A DNA stretch of 16,689 nucleotides, from NCBI GenBank assembly GCA_002794515.1, contig PGTJ01000020.1, forward strand, positions 1 through 16,689, read 5' to 3'. The notes below the pieces were generated by a model that worked only from the letters and a program-made list of their open reading frames with translations, did not search any database and was not told where the DNA came from. Source of the stretch: Phototrophicales bacterium (GTDB lineage Bacteria; Chloroflexota; Anaerolineae; Aggregatilineales; Phototrophicaceae). Positions 1 to 7,657 of this stretch are shown here, one piece after another (the first letter of the stretch is position 1; each line of letters opens with the position of its first letter). The position numbers and the translations under genes were made by a program.

Positions 1-2
1 AT

Positions 3-59
3 GAAGGAACATATACCCTACCTGTGCCAACACCATCAGATGAACCCATTACAGAGTAA
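3..59 (+). CDS. 3' end of an unidentified upstream gene (partial)
   Basis: The third frame is open from the window edge to a TAA at 57-59 and gives 18 residues ending VPTPSDEPITE. A good intrinsic terminator begins about ten bases later, which fits a gene ending here. The Pro/Thr/Ser-rich tail resembles the low-complexity ends and spacers of other exported proteins in this window. Nothing can be said about function because only the tail is visible. The call rests on the stop codon, the terminator position and the residue style, so it is tentative. Confidence 0.45.
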   Translation, partial: EGTYTLPVPTPSDEPITE

Positions 60-67
60 ATTTGATG

Positions 68-102
68 AACAGGGCGCTGACGAGGCGCTCTGTTTTTTAT
101 TT
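68..102 (+). terminator. Intrinsic terminator of the upstream gene
   Basis: ACAGGGCGC (69-77) pairs with GCGCTCTGT (85-93) with one G-T wobble around a 7-base loop. An A68-T94 pair can extend the stem. A run of six T follows (93-98), then ATTT. It separates the upstream gene from the XRE operon. Confidence 0.8.
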
Positions 103-108
103 GTGCGG

Positions 109-138
109 TTGCAGGAAATAGGCTCTAACGGCTATAAT
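109..138 (+). promoter_or_regulatory. Sigma70-type promoter of the XRE-TPR-GT operon
   Basis: TTGCAG (109-114) and a perfect TATAAT (133-138) are separated by 18 bases. The promoter lies just after the upstream terminator and about 45 bases before the XRE start codon. Transcription would start near 145. No operator-like dyad is obvious around it. Confidence 0.6.
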
Positions 139-185
139 GCAGGTGAGTGGTCTGCACATAGCAAGCATAAGGAAAGGAAAGAATT

Positions 186-935
186 ATGGATTTCAAAGAT
201 TTTTCGGCGAAACTGAAAGAAAAGAAGGGGCAAAATCCCGAAACACCCGCCGATAGACCTTATGACTTTGCCGAAGCTTATCGCATCCGCGCCAAGATGA
301 TGGGCGTATTATTGCGTGATGCACGCGAAAGCGCCGCCCGCACTATTGAAGATTGTGCGCGGTTGTTGCATATCACACCCGAACAAATGGAAAGCTGGGA
401 ATATGGTGATGATGCGCCGAGCTTACCTCAGCTCGAATTGTTGGCATATTATTTAGATGTACCAGTCAGTCATTTTTGGGGGATGCAAACCTCAACCCTC
501 AATCGTGCCAGTAGCGACCAAATTCAACCGGAATATATTTCATTGCGTAATCGTATGGTGGGGGCGTTGTTGCGCCAAGCACGCGAAGAAACCAAACTCA
601 GTTTAGACCAAGTGAGTCAACAAACCCATATCGATGTTGCCACACTCACCGCTTATGAATTGGGCGATATCCCTGCACCGATGCCTATTTTATTGACTCT
701 ATCTGATATATATCGCAAACCGCTCAATTATTTCTTAGAGACCAGTGGGCAAATTGGCGAATTATTGGCATTGCGCGAGGCATGGAAGCACTTTATGCAA
801 TTGCCCGAAGATGTTCGGGCTTTCGCCGCCAACCCGCTCAATATTGGCTTTATTCATATTGCCGTCTTACTCAGCCAGATGCCAGCCGACCGCTTGCGAC
901 AAGTCGGCGCGAGCATCCTCGATATTACTATGTGA
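186..935 (+). CDS. XRE-family transcriptional regulator with two HTH domains
   Basis: A 249-residue cytoplasmic protein carrying two Cro/CI-type helix-turn-helix domains in tandem, at about residues 33-98 and 120-184. Both begin with a similar stretch (RxKMMGVLLRDARES and RNRMVGALLRQAREE) and follow the XRE pattern of a recognition helix ending in a WEYGD or YELGD turn, so they look like an internal duplication. A third helical part (188-249) matches neither and may serve dimerisation or ligand binding. An AAGGAAAGG ribosome site at about 170-178 supports ATG 186. The gene is first in an operon with a TPR protein and a GT-C membrane protein, so local control or autoregulation is plausible. 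The DNA target is unknown. The XRE class is clear; the regulated process is inference. Confidence 0.85.
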   Translation: MDFKDFSAKLKEKKGQNPETPADRPYDFAEAYRIRAKMMGVLLRDARESAARTIEDCARLLHITPEQMESWEYGDDAPSLPQLELLAYYLDVPVSHFWGMQTSTLNRASSDQIQPEYISLRNRMVGALLRQAREETKLSLDQVSQQTHIDVATLTAYELGDIPAPMPILLTLSDIYRKPLNYFLETSGQIGELLALREAWKHFMQLPEDVRAFAANPLNIGFIHIAVLLSQMPADRLRQVGASILDITM

Positions 936-959
936 TATAACCAACCCAAGGATATGACC

Positions 960-1505
960 ATGAGTGATGATGTAAAGGCGATTCAAGAACGTGGTGTCAA
1001 ACTCTATCAACAACGTGATTATGAAGCGGCTATCAAACTCTTTCGGCAAGCTCAAGAAGCATATGATCACGCCAACCAACCCGACATGGTTGCCGAGATG
1101 AAGACCAATGTCGGGTTATCGTATCGTAGTTTGGGGCAATATCAATTGGCGCTTGATGAAATGCAATCGGCATTACATACGTTTCAACAATTGGGTGATT
1201 CGCGTCGTGCCGCACAAGTTTTGGGCAACATGGGCGGTGTATATTTAGAGATGGATGATAAAGAACAGGCTTATGTGTGCTATCGCCAAGCCGCCGATAC
1301 CTTTTTAGAAATTGGCGAGACCAAAATGTATGGCGAGACGCTCTTGGCTATCGCCCGTATGCAATTCAAAGATGGCAAAATTTGGACGAGTGCCGCCACA
1401 TATGAAATTGGTCTCGATAACATTGATAAATTATCGATGGGGCAGAAATTTTTGAAGCGCTTATTTAAGGTGAAAAACCGCCTATCTGGGACGGGGACAA
1501 ACTAA
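960..1505 (+). CDS. Tetratricopeptide-repeat protein
   Basis: A soluble, all-helical protein of about 181 residues made of roughly four TPR units (about residues 6-38, 46-79, 85-118 and 123-156). Typical TPR positions are visible, such as YxxAIxLFxxA, NVGLSYRSLGQYxxALD and NMGGVYLEMxDxxQAYxCY. TPR units form a scaffold for binding partner proteins and no catalytic motif is present. ATG 954 abuts the AAGGA ribosome site (948-952), while in-frame ATG 960 has a 7-base spacing, so 960 is preferred. It starts 24 bases after the XRE stop and ends 12 bases before the membrane protein. It may link the regulator to the membrane enzyme, but no partner can be named. Confidence 0.8.
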   Translation: MSDDVKAIQERGVKLYQQRDYEAAIKLFRQAQEAYDHANQPDMVAEMKTNVGLSYRSLGQYQLALDEMQSALHTFQQLGDSRRAAQVLGNMGGVYLEMDDKEQAYVCYRQAADTFLEIGETKMYGETLLAIARMQFKDGKIWTSAATYEIGLDNIDKLSMGQKFLKRLFKVKNRLSGTGTN

Positions 1506-1517
1506 CTTTAGGATATT

Positions 1518-3887
1518 ATGAAACAAAATCTTATCCGCCATCATGACCTCATGGTGGCTTTATTTTGCCTATTGGCATGTGCCTATTTTTTTGTCTATAG
1601 CGGGCGACATAGCTTCAATGACGAATTGCAGATGTTCGATACCACTGCCAGCATTGTCGATTTTGGCGATGCCAAATATGACCTTGCGATGTGGTATGTA
1701 TGGGGTAATTATGGACGCATGGGGCAAAATATCGATGAATTATACCCGCTCATCACATCGCCGATTGAACCCATCCTGAGCGCATCGGCTGTTCCCTTGT
1801 ATTGGCTCGCCAGCCAAACCGACCGTGTTGGCTTGCTCCATACGACATTCTTATTCAATATCCTAATTGGGGCAGGGGCATGTGTGCTATTTTTTATTTA
1901 TGCAATTGTTTTGGGTTATCGTGATCGTGAGGCGTTGATTGGTGCATTGTTGTTGGGGACATGCACCGTCTTATTTCCCTATACCAAGACGTTTTTGCGC
2001 GAACCACTCGCCTTGTTTTTTGCCCTGTTGACGGCGCTGATGGCAGAATTGGCATATCAACAACCCACTATACGCCCCAAAGTGGCTTATGGGGCAGGGG
2101 CTATCGTGTTCTTTGCGCTTGGATTTTTGACCAAAGAATCCAATTTGATGTTATTGCCGATGGTCTTATTTTTCATCATTCCTAAAATCAAGTGGGATGA
2201 TAAACGCCTTATCCGTCTTGGCGATATGCTTTTCATCTTGAGTGTTATCGCCGTTTTGGTCATGATATACACGCCATTGATACAAACAATCATCCCTATG
2301 CCGTTCATGCTCAGCAATTACATTATCTCTGCAGAATACATCCCAATCGCGTTGCATAGTTATTTATTCAGCCTGAATGGCAGTTTATGGGGTACATCAC
2401 CCATTTTGCTCTTGGCGCTCATTGGCGGGTGGTGGCTCATCCAAAAAGGTCAACGCCGTGTGTTATGGGGTGTATGGATCGGTGTATTGGGTATGGTCGT
2501 TGGTCATGCAATCACCACCGAACGTCATTGGTTTGGTGGTGCAACCTTGCCACCACGCTTCATCATCCCGCTCATTCCATTTGTGATGTTGTTGATATTG
2601 CCTGTGATCGATCGCCTGCTCCACAAACCGCCACGATGGTTGTTGTTGATAACGGGTGCTTTAATTCTCATCAGCTTATATTGGCAATCGATTCATGTGG
2701 CATTCGACTGGCGCTTATATCCCAAGTTGTTGCCACCCGAATCCAATCAACTGACGACATGGCTACCCAGTTTGAATATGCTCCAATATGCTCGTCCTGT
2801 GTTGATGACCCAATTATTCGGCAATACGCCACTTGATTTTGCATGGATGCGCACACAGACTTTGTTTATCCCCATCGCATCGGTGATTATTGGCATATTC
2901 GCCAGTTTGGCGCTCATCTATCGGCGGGATAAGGGTTGGGGACTGGTGATGAAACTCATCATCCCCATCGTGTTGATGTTCATCGGCGGATTAGCCACCA
3001 TCATCAACGATCCCGCACATTTTGGTGATAAGCGGGCATTACACGCGGTTGGACAGATTTTAGATGAACAAGAGGTACAAGGCGATATTTTGCTCCTCAA
3101 CGATCCCGTTTATGTGCCATTTTTTTTGAATTATCGCCCATTTGATGATGTGCGCGTGGTATCGGTGCAATCTTCACCTGGTGAACGTGCCAGTTATGAA
3201 CAAACACCATTGGTTATATCGGATGATGTGCGCGATTTGCTCGCGCCTAATGCCCCTGATTTAATTGATGCACTCATGGTGGCGCGTCCGCGTTTATGGG
3301 TGTTGATGGATACCAGCCCATTTTTAGGTTGGGCGATTCGCCCTGTCGAACGCTATTTGAGCCAATATTATTATCTCATCCGTGAAGTGCCGACTGGCAC
3401 AGATGATGCCACTGTACGCCTGCTTGAATATGCCACCACCCGCGCACCGAATCCGCAAAATCTGCCCGAAATGATGACCGATTTTGTGTTTGATGGTCAA
3501 TTGCGTTTGGATGGATTCACCCTGCCGAATGGTAATGGCTATGCACAGGGTAGCATTTTGCCCATCTCGTTGCAGTGGTCGATGAATAAGGGCATTCAGC
3601 ATGATTATCGGGTGGCGTTATTTTTGGTGGATGAGACGGGATTTATTCATGTACAAGGGGCAGATAGCGCCCCAATGGGCGGATTTATGCCCACAAATAC
3701 CTTTCGATTTGGTGATATTGTACAAGATAACCGTGCCTTGCGCTTGCCGAGTGCTTTGCCAAGTGGCGAATATCGGCTATGGGTGCGGGTGTATTATTTT
3801 GCCGATGATAACACGTTGGTCAATGGCATTTTGGCTAATGGGGATGATATTGCCGTGTTGCCCATTTCGATCATCATCCAACCTTAA
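1518..3887 (+). CDS. GT-C-type membrane glycosyltransferase-like protein (GT39/PMT-like)
   Basis: A 789-residue protein with one N-terminal membrane helix (about 12-28), then a soluble loop, then about a dozen hydrophobic segments between 85 and 496, and a beta-rich extracytoplasmic tail (about 500-789). The first loop carries an acidic pair (FNDE, residues 33-36) where GT-C enzymes place their metal/donor-binding Asp-Glu. A later PPRFIIPLIPF segment (345-355) also fits GT39-like proteins. Such enzymes move a sugar from a lipid-linked donor to a protein or lipid outside the membrane. The tail contains PSALPSGEYRLWVRVYYF, a beta-sandwich pattern common after Chloroflexota GT-C proteins. AGGA at 1510-1513 supports ATG 1518. 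It is last in the XRE-TPR operon. Fold-level assignment is fair; donor and acceptor are unknown. Confidence 0.65.
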   Translation: MKQNLIRHHDLMVALFCLLACAYFFVYSGRHSFNDELQMFDTTASIVDFGDAKYDLAMWYVWGNYGRMGQNIDELYPLITSPIEPILSASAVPLYWLASQTDRVGLLHTTFLFNILIGAGACVLFFIYAIVLGYRDREALIGALLLGTCTVLFPYTKTFLREPLALFFALLTALMAELAYQQPTIRPKVAYGAGAIVFFALGFLTKESNLMLLPMVLFFIIPKIKWDDKRLIRLGDMLFILSVIAVLVMIYTPLIQTIIPMPFMLSNYIISAEYIPIALHSYLFSLNGSLWGTSPILLLALIGGWWLIQKGQRRVLWGVWIGVLGMVVGHAITTERHWFGGATLPPRFIIPLIPFVMLLILPVIDRLLHKPPRWLLLITGALILISLYWQSIHVAFDWRLYPKLLPPESNQLTTWLPSLNMLQYARPVLMTQLFGNTPLDFAWMRTQTLFIPIASVIIGIFASLALIYRRDKGWGLVMKLIIPIVLMFIGGLATIINDPAHFGDKRALHAVGQILDEQEVQGDILLLNDPVYVPFFLNYRPFDDVRVVSVQSSPGERASYEQTPLVISDDVRDLLAPNAPDLIDALMVARPRLWVLMDTSPFLGWAIRPVERYLSQYYYLIREVPTGTDDATVRLLEYATTRAPNPQNLPEMMTDFVFDGQLRLDGFTLPNGNGYAQGSILPISLQWSMNKGIQHDYRVALFLVDETGFIHVQGADSAPMGGFMPTNTFRFGDIVQDNRALRLPSALPSGEYRLWVRVYYFADDNTLVNGILANGDDIAVLPISIIIQP

Positions 3888-3891
3888 GGCT

Positions 3892-3961
3892 TTGGTCTTA
3901 TATGGGATGTTGGTTTGGGCTACAATCATAAGGTGCGTTTAATTCAATTATGGCATTAGGT
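3892..3961 (+). promoter_or_regulatory. Short intergenic region with a possible promoter and the exporter ribosome site
   Basis: TACAAT at 3921-3926 is a good -10 candidate, but no good -35 lies 16-18 bases upstream; TTGGTC at 3892 is 23 bases away. TAGGTG at 3956-3961 is the ribosome site for ATG 3966. The exporter may have its own weak promoter here or be read from the preceding operon. Confidence 0.3.
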
Positions 3962-3965
3962 GATT

Positions 3966-5795
3966 ATGTCGGCTGAATTCATCATCCAATCTCGTTATAA
4001 GACCAATTTTTCTAGCCCTGCGCGGTTTATTTTATCGCACATGTTGCGACATCCTATAATCATCATCACCTTATTGATAGGGGCATTCAGCAATGCCGCC
4101 CTCGCCGCCGCCATTCCCTATTATACAGGCATCGCTTTCAATGCGTTCAGTGCATCAAACCCGCTTTTACAAACCGTCAGCCTGCGATTTCCGTATGTTG
4201 CGCCAACACGTTGGGCGATGGACATCGCTTTTTATTGTGCGATGATGATTATCGTCTCGCAATTGGTGCGGGCGGTGTTACAACTGATGCGGAATGCCTC
4301 ATCCGAGACATTCGGACAGCGCATCGAACGCGATGTGCGCGATGAGTTATATGCCAGCTTGTTGGGCAAGAGCATGACCTTTCATGATTTAATGCCCGTT
4401 GGCGAAATTATGGCGCGTGTGACCAATGATGTGCGTGAACTCAATTTTTTCATGAATCCCGGTGTGAACTTGTTATTGGGGTCGGGCATGTTTTTGCTCA
4501 TGCCGTTAGTTGGTGCGCCGTTGATATATCCCGATTTATTTTGGATACCGTTTATTTTTGTGGTGTTACATAGCATCATTCAATACCGCTATGTGCGCCA
4601 GATGCACCCTGTCGCCCAACAGGTGCGGATTAGTTTTGGGCGGATGAATGCCCGCCTCGCCGAGACGATAGAAGGCTTGCAAGTCGTCAAGGGGGCGGCA
4701 CAAGAGGGGCGAGAAAGCGCTCATTTTGATGCTTCTGCCGATGCCGTGCGCGATTATTTCATCCAACAGGGGCGTATCGAGGCGCAATATTTATCTAACT
4801 TGTTATTTGGCTTAGCCATTGTCGCCTCATTCATTCATTCAGCTATCTTGTACCAACAAGGGCTTATTCAAGTGGGTGATATTGTCGCTTATACTACGCT
4901 CATCGGCTTATTTGGCTTCCCCGTGTTCACATCGCTCAATTCGCTGTCGCGCTTGGCGTTGGGATATGCCAGCGCAGGGCGGATTTTGAATATCATCAAC
5001 ACCCGTGCCGATTTAGACCAAAATGCCGATGGTTATCGCCAACCTATCCGCGGCGAAATTCGCTTTGAAGGGGTGGATTTTGCCTATACTGCCGATTCTG
5101 GCACAATCTTACATGATGTATCATTCAGCATTGCGCCCAATAAGACATTGGCGATTGTTGGTCAGACGGGTTCGGGCAAAAGTACGATTGCTAAATTGAT
5201 TAATCGCACTTACGACACCAATAAAGGACGGGTGTTGATTGATGGGGTAGATGTGCGTGATTGGGATTTGGCGGCGTTGCGCTCACAAATTAGCATTATC
5301 GAACAAGACATCTTTTTATTCAGTCGTTCGATTGCCGAAAATATCGCCTTCGGCAAGCCAGATGCCACACAGGCAGAAATTGAAGATGCCGCCAAAAAAG
5401 CACAGGCACATGACTTCATCATGAGCTTTCCAGATGGATATAACACCATCATCGGGCAACGCGGTGTGACCCTAAGTGGTGGTCAACGCCAACGGATAGC
5501 GCTCTCACGGGCATTTCTGACTAATCCGCCCATTCTGATATTGGATGATAGCACCAGCGCCATCGATAGCGCCACCGAAGATAAAATTCAACGCGCCATT
5601 TGGACGGCATCACAAGGACGCACAACGGTCATCATCACCCATCGGTTGTCGCAAATCCGTTGGGCAGATCATATCGTGGTGTTACGGCGTGGTCGGGTGG
5701 TGGCGCAAGGCACACATGATGAATTGCTGGAATCATCAGAGGCGTATCGGCGCATTTTTGCCAAATATGAAGGCGCTATTGAAATGGTGAAATAA
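3966..5795 (+). CDS. Type I ABC exporter half-transporter (permease fused to ATPase)
   Basis: About 609 residues: a six-helix exporter transmembrane domain (about 25-340) fused to a nucleotide-binding domain (about 365-600). Counting from GTG 3960, it shows Walker A GQTGSGKST (401-409), Q-loop Gln449 (IIEQDIFLF), signature LSGGQRQ (505-511), Walker B ILILDD (525-530), D-loop SAID and switch His561. The residue after Walker B is Asp530 rather than the usual catalytic Glu, as in the degenerate halves of heterodimeric exporters. No second half-transporter is present in the window. ATG 3966 is preferred over GTG 3960 because the TAGGTG ribosome site overlaps the GTG. It sits between a GT-C gene and an ammonium transporter, so the context does not reveal its substrate. 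Exporter class is certain; substrate is unknown. Confidence 0.92.
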   Translation: MSAEFIIQSRYKTNFSSPARFILSHMLRHPIIIITLLIGAFSNAALAAAIPYYTGIAFNAFSASNPLLQTVSLRFPYVAPTRWAMDIAFYCAMMIIVSQLVRAVLQLMRNASSETFGQRIERDVRDELYASLLGKSMTFHDLMPVGEIMARVTNDVRELNFFMNPGVNLLLGSGMFLLMPLVGAPLIYPDLFWIPFIFVVLHSIIQYRYVRQMHPVAQQVRISFGRMNARLAETIEGLQVVKGAAQEGRESAHFDASADAVRDYFIQQGRIEAQYLSNLLFGLAIVASFIHSAILYQQGLIQVGDIVAYTTLIGLFGFPVFTSLNSLSRLALGYASAGRILNIINTRADLDQNADGYRQPIRGEIRFEGVDFAYTADSGTILHDVSFSIAPNKTLAIVGQTGSGKSTIAKLINRTYDTNKGRVLIDGVDVRDWDLAALRSQISIIEQDIFLFSRSIAENIAFGKPDATQAEIEDAAKKAQAHDFIMSFPDGYNTIIGQRGVTLSGGQRQRIALSRAFLTNPPILILDDSTSAIDSATEDKIQRAIWTASQGRTTVIITHRLSQIRWADHIVVLRRGRVVAQGTHDELLESSEAYRRIFAKYEGAIEMVK

Positions 5796-5804
5796 AATTT
5801 CCTC

Positions 5805-5826
5805 TGGCGGATTCGCCAATCCGCCA
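5805..5826 (+). terminator. Hairpin after the ABC exporter, possible weak terminator
   Basis: TGGCGGATT (5805-5813) and AATCCGCCA (5818-5826) form a perfect 9-bp stem with a CGCC loop, ten bases after the exporter stop. No T run follows, so it may end transcription inefficiently or act as an mRNA-stabilising hairpin. Confidence 0.5.
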
Positions 5827-5859
5827 CCCATATCCTCTCAAATCCATAAAATACCTTTA

Positions 5860-6041
5860 TCATAATTTGCACAATGGGTTTGTGACTTTTTTCCTATTTG
5901 CCCATATCCCTTGATTTTTTGTCAAAAGTTCACGAAAAACTTATCGATAATTTGGCTAAAAACCAACTGTGGCATCGTTTGCCGTTGGCATAAACTACCA
6001 ATCGAATATCGTGACTCTCTTGAATCGTGAATTGTAGGGAT
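5860..6041 (+). promoter_or_regulatory. Upstream region of the amt-PII unit
   Basis: This A+T-rich leader has no convincing promoter; the best -35 is TTGTCA at 5919-5924, with only a poor TATCGA 17 bases on. It holds a perfect palindrome TTATCGATAA (5941-5950), two direct TGGCAT copies 16 bases apart (5970-5975 and 5986-5991), and CCAAC (5963-5967) paired with GTTGG (5984-5988). These could be binding sites for a nitrogen regulator, which is inference. TAGGGAT (6035-6041) is the amt ribosome site. Confidence 0.35.
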
Positions 6042-6045
6042 ACGT

Positions 6046-7593
6046 ATGAACAAAACCATGAGAAAAATTCGTCGTAGTTTGTTAGCCTTGTTAATCGGGA
6101 CGATTGTTCTGACGGTCGCCAGTGTGGTCAGCGCACAAGAAGCCACGCCAGAACCAGAACCAACACCAGAAGTCGTCGCCACCGAAGAATCTACCTCTGT
6201 AGATACAATCGAAGCCGCTTCTGAAGCAACCGAAATGGTCGAAGAAGCCGAATTGACATTGGAAGGCGCGTTTGCCGCCATTGCCGCTACAGATGTCGCC
6301 GTGAACACCTTATGGGTATTCATCGCGGGTTTCTTGGTCTTCTTCATGCAAGCAGGCTTTGCCATGCTCGAAGCGGGTCTTATCCGTCAGACGGGTGTGG
6401 TGAATTCGTTGCTCGAAAACTTTGCCGATGCGATTATCACCGCGATTAGTTTCTGGGCGGTCGGTTTTGGCATCGCCTTCGGCACGAGTGCGGGTGGGTT
6501 TATCGGCACAGATAATTTTTTCCTGAGCAAAGCTATCGAAATTATCAGCAGTCCAGATGGGTCAACGGTTATCTATAAGATGATGGGCGAAGCCAATGAA
6601 GCGATGGGCTGGACAGGCTTAACGGTGTTATCATTCTTCTTCTTCCAATATGCCTTTGCCGCCACGGCTGGCACAATTGCCACTGGTGCTATGGCAGAAC
6701 GCACCGATTTCATCGCCAAAATCGTCTATACGATTGTTGTTGGTGCGCTCATTTACCCTGTTGTTGTGCATTGGGTTTGGGGCGGTGGTTGGTTAGCTAC
6801 GCTTGGCTTCTGGGACTTTGCGGGCAGTACGGTTGTCCATGCAACGGGTGGTATCGTGGCATTGACCGGTGCTTGGATGCTCGGACCGCGCCCGAATCGT
6901 AAATTCGGCGAGTTCCCGCCACCTCATAACATGGCATTAGCCACACTGGGTACGATGATTTTGTGGCTTGGTTGGTATGGATTTAATCCGGGGTCGACAT
7001 TGGTCATGGGTGATGGTGGTTTGGTCGGTTTGGTCGCCTTGAATACCACCATTGCCGCAGGCGCGGGTGCGATGGTCGCCTTGTTCGTGGTCTACTTCCG
7101 CACTGGACGCTGGGATTTGACCTTCACCCTGAACGGTTCGCTGGCGGGATTGGTCGCCATTACGGCACCATGTGCTTTTGTACTGCCCGGTTCGGCGGCG
7201 GTCATTGGCGCGGTTGCGGGTATCTTGGTCATTTTGGCGGTCGAATTTATCGAATCGTTGAAGATTGATGACCCAGTTGGCGCGTTTGCTGTGCATGGTG
7301 CCAATGGTATTTGGGGGACGCTGGCTATCGGCTTATTTGCCAATGATGCTTTCGGAACGGGTGCAGGTTTGTTGGTAGGGGGGAATGCCGACCAATTAAT
7401 TGCCCAATTGATTGGTGTGGGCGCGGTTATTGCGTGGGTTGGTGTGACTTCATTCATCTTGTTCGGCGCACTCAAAGCTATTAATCGCTTGCGCGTGGAT
7501 AAAGTGGCAGATGCTATCGGTATTGATGCTTATGAACACCAAGCCAGCCTGTGGCCCGATGTTTTGCCCATGCAAATCGTCACCAAAGAATAA
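6046..7593 (+). CDS. amt: Ammonium transporter (Amt/MEP/Rh family) with secreted acidic extension
   Basis: A 515-residue inner-membrane channel that conducts ammonium/ammonia. Residues 1-30 form a signal peptide ending SVVSA before QEA. Residues 31-72 are a Pro/Thr/Glu-rich acidic stretch, and the Amt domain of about 11 helices follows (about 80-485). Recognisable marks are WDFAGSTVVH with Asp257 and twin His265, HATGGIVALTGAWMLGPR, GWYGFNPGS, and AVHGANGIWGT with the second twin His417. The cytoplasmic tail keeps a GIDAYEHQA motif similar to the conserved Amt C-terminus that works with PII proteins. ATG 6046 has a good ribosome site. The PII gene lies 64 bases downstream, the classic amtB-glnK pairing. 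The extension between signal peptide and channel is longer and more acidic than usual. Transport role is firm from family and pore residues. Confidence 0.95.
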   Translation: MNKTMRKIRRSLLALLIGTIVLTVASVVSAQEATPEPEPTPEVVATEESTSVDTIEAASEATEMVEEAELTLEGAFAAIAATDVAVNTLWVFIAGFLVFFMQAGFAMLEAGLIRQTGVVNSLLENFADAIITAISFWAVGFGIAFGTSAGGFIGTDNFFLSKAIEIISSPDGSTVIYKMMGEANEAMGWTGLTVLSFFFFQYAFAATAGTIATGAMAERTDFIAKIVYTIVVGALIYPVVVHWVWGGGWLATLGFWDFAGSTVVHATGGIVALTGAWMLGPRPNRKFGEFPPPHNMALATLGTMILWLGWYGFNPGSTLVMGDGGLVGLVALNTTIAAGAGAMVALFVVYFRTGRWDLTFTLNGSLAGLVAITAPCAFVLPGSAAVIGAVAGILVILAVEFIESLKIDDPVGAFAVHGANGIWGTLAIGLFANDAFGTGAGLLVGGNADQLIAQLIGVGAVIAWVGVTSFILFGALKAINRLRVDKVADAIGIDAYEHQASLWPDVLPMQIVTKE

Positions 7594-7610
7594 CCTTGTA
7601 GAGACTATTT

Positions 7611-7632
7611 AGGGCGAGCATCGCCTCGCCCT
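7611..7632 (+). other. Hairpin between amt and the PII gene
   Basis: AGGGCGAG (7611-7618) and CTCGCCCT (7625-7632) form a perfect 8-bp stem with a 6-base loop. No T run follows, so it is more likely a processing or stability element that adjusts PII against amt message than a terminator. Confidence 0.5.
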
Positions 7633-7657
7633 CCTATACCGTAAAGGGAACGAAACC

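Noticed and set aside
1..216. 71-codon open frame on the plus strand at the window start
   Set aside because: It runs through an intrinsic terminator (69-98) and a promoter (109-138) and overlaps the XRE start. The residues show no family pattern.
954..959. ATG 954 as start of the TPR gene
   Set aside because: It sits one base after the AAGGA ribosome site; ATG 960 in the same frame has normal spacing.
5970..5984. Possible sigma54 promoter (TGGCATCGTTTGCC) upstream of amt
   Set aside because: The GG and GC elements are about two bases too close for the -24/-12 spacing, and sigma54 is generally not expected in Chloroflexota.
5922..6365. 147-codon minus-strand open frame
   Set aside because: It is antisense to the amt signal peptide and acidic region; its Ser/Ala/Val content comes from the opposite strand's codons.
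7092..7475. 127-codon minus-strand open frame
   Set aside because: It lies wholly inside amt on the opposite strand with no supporting signals.
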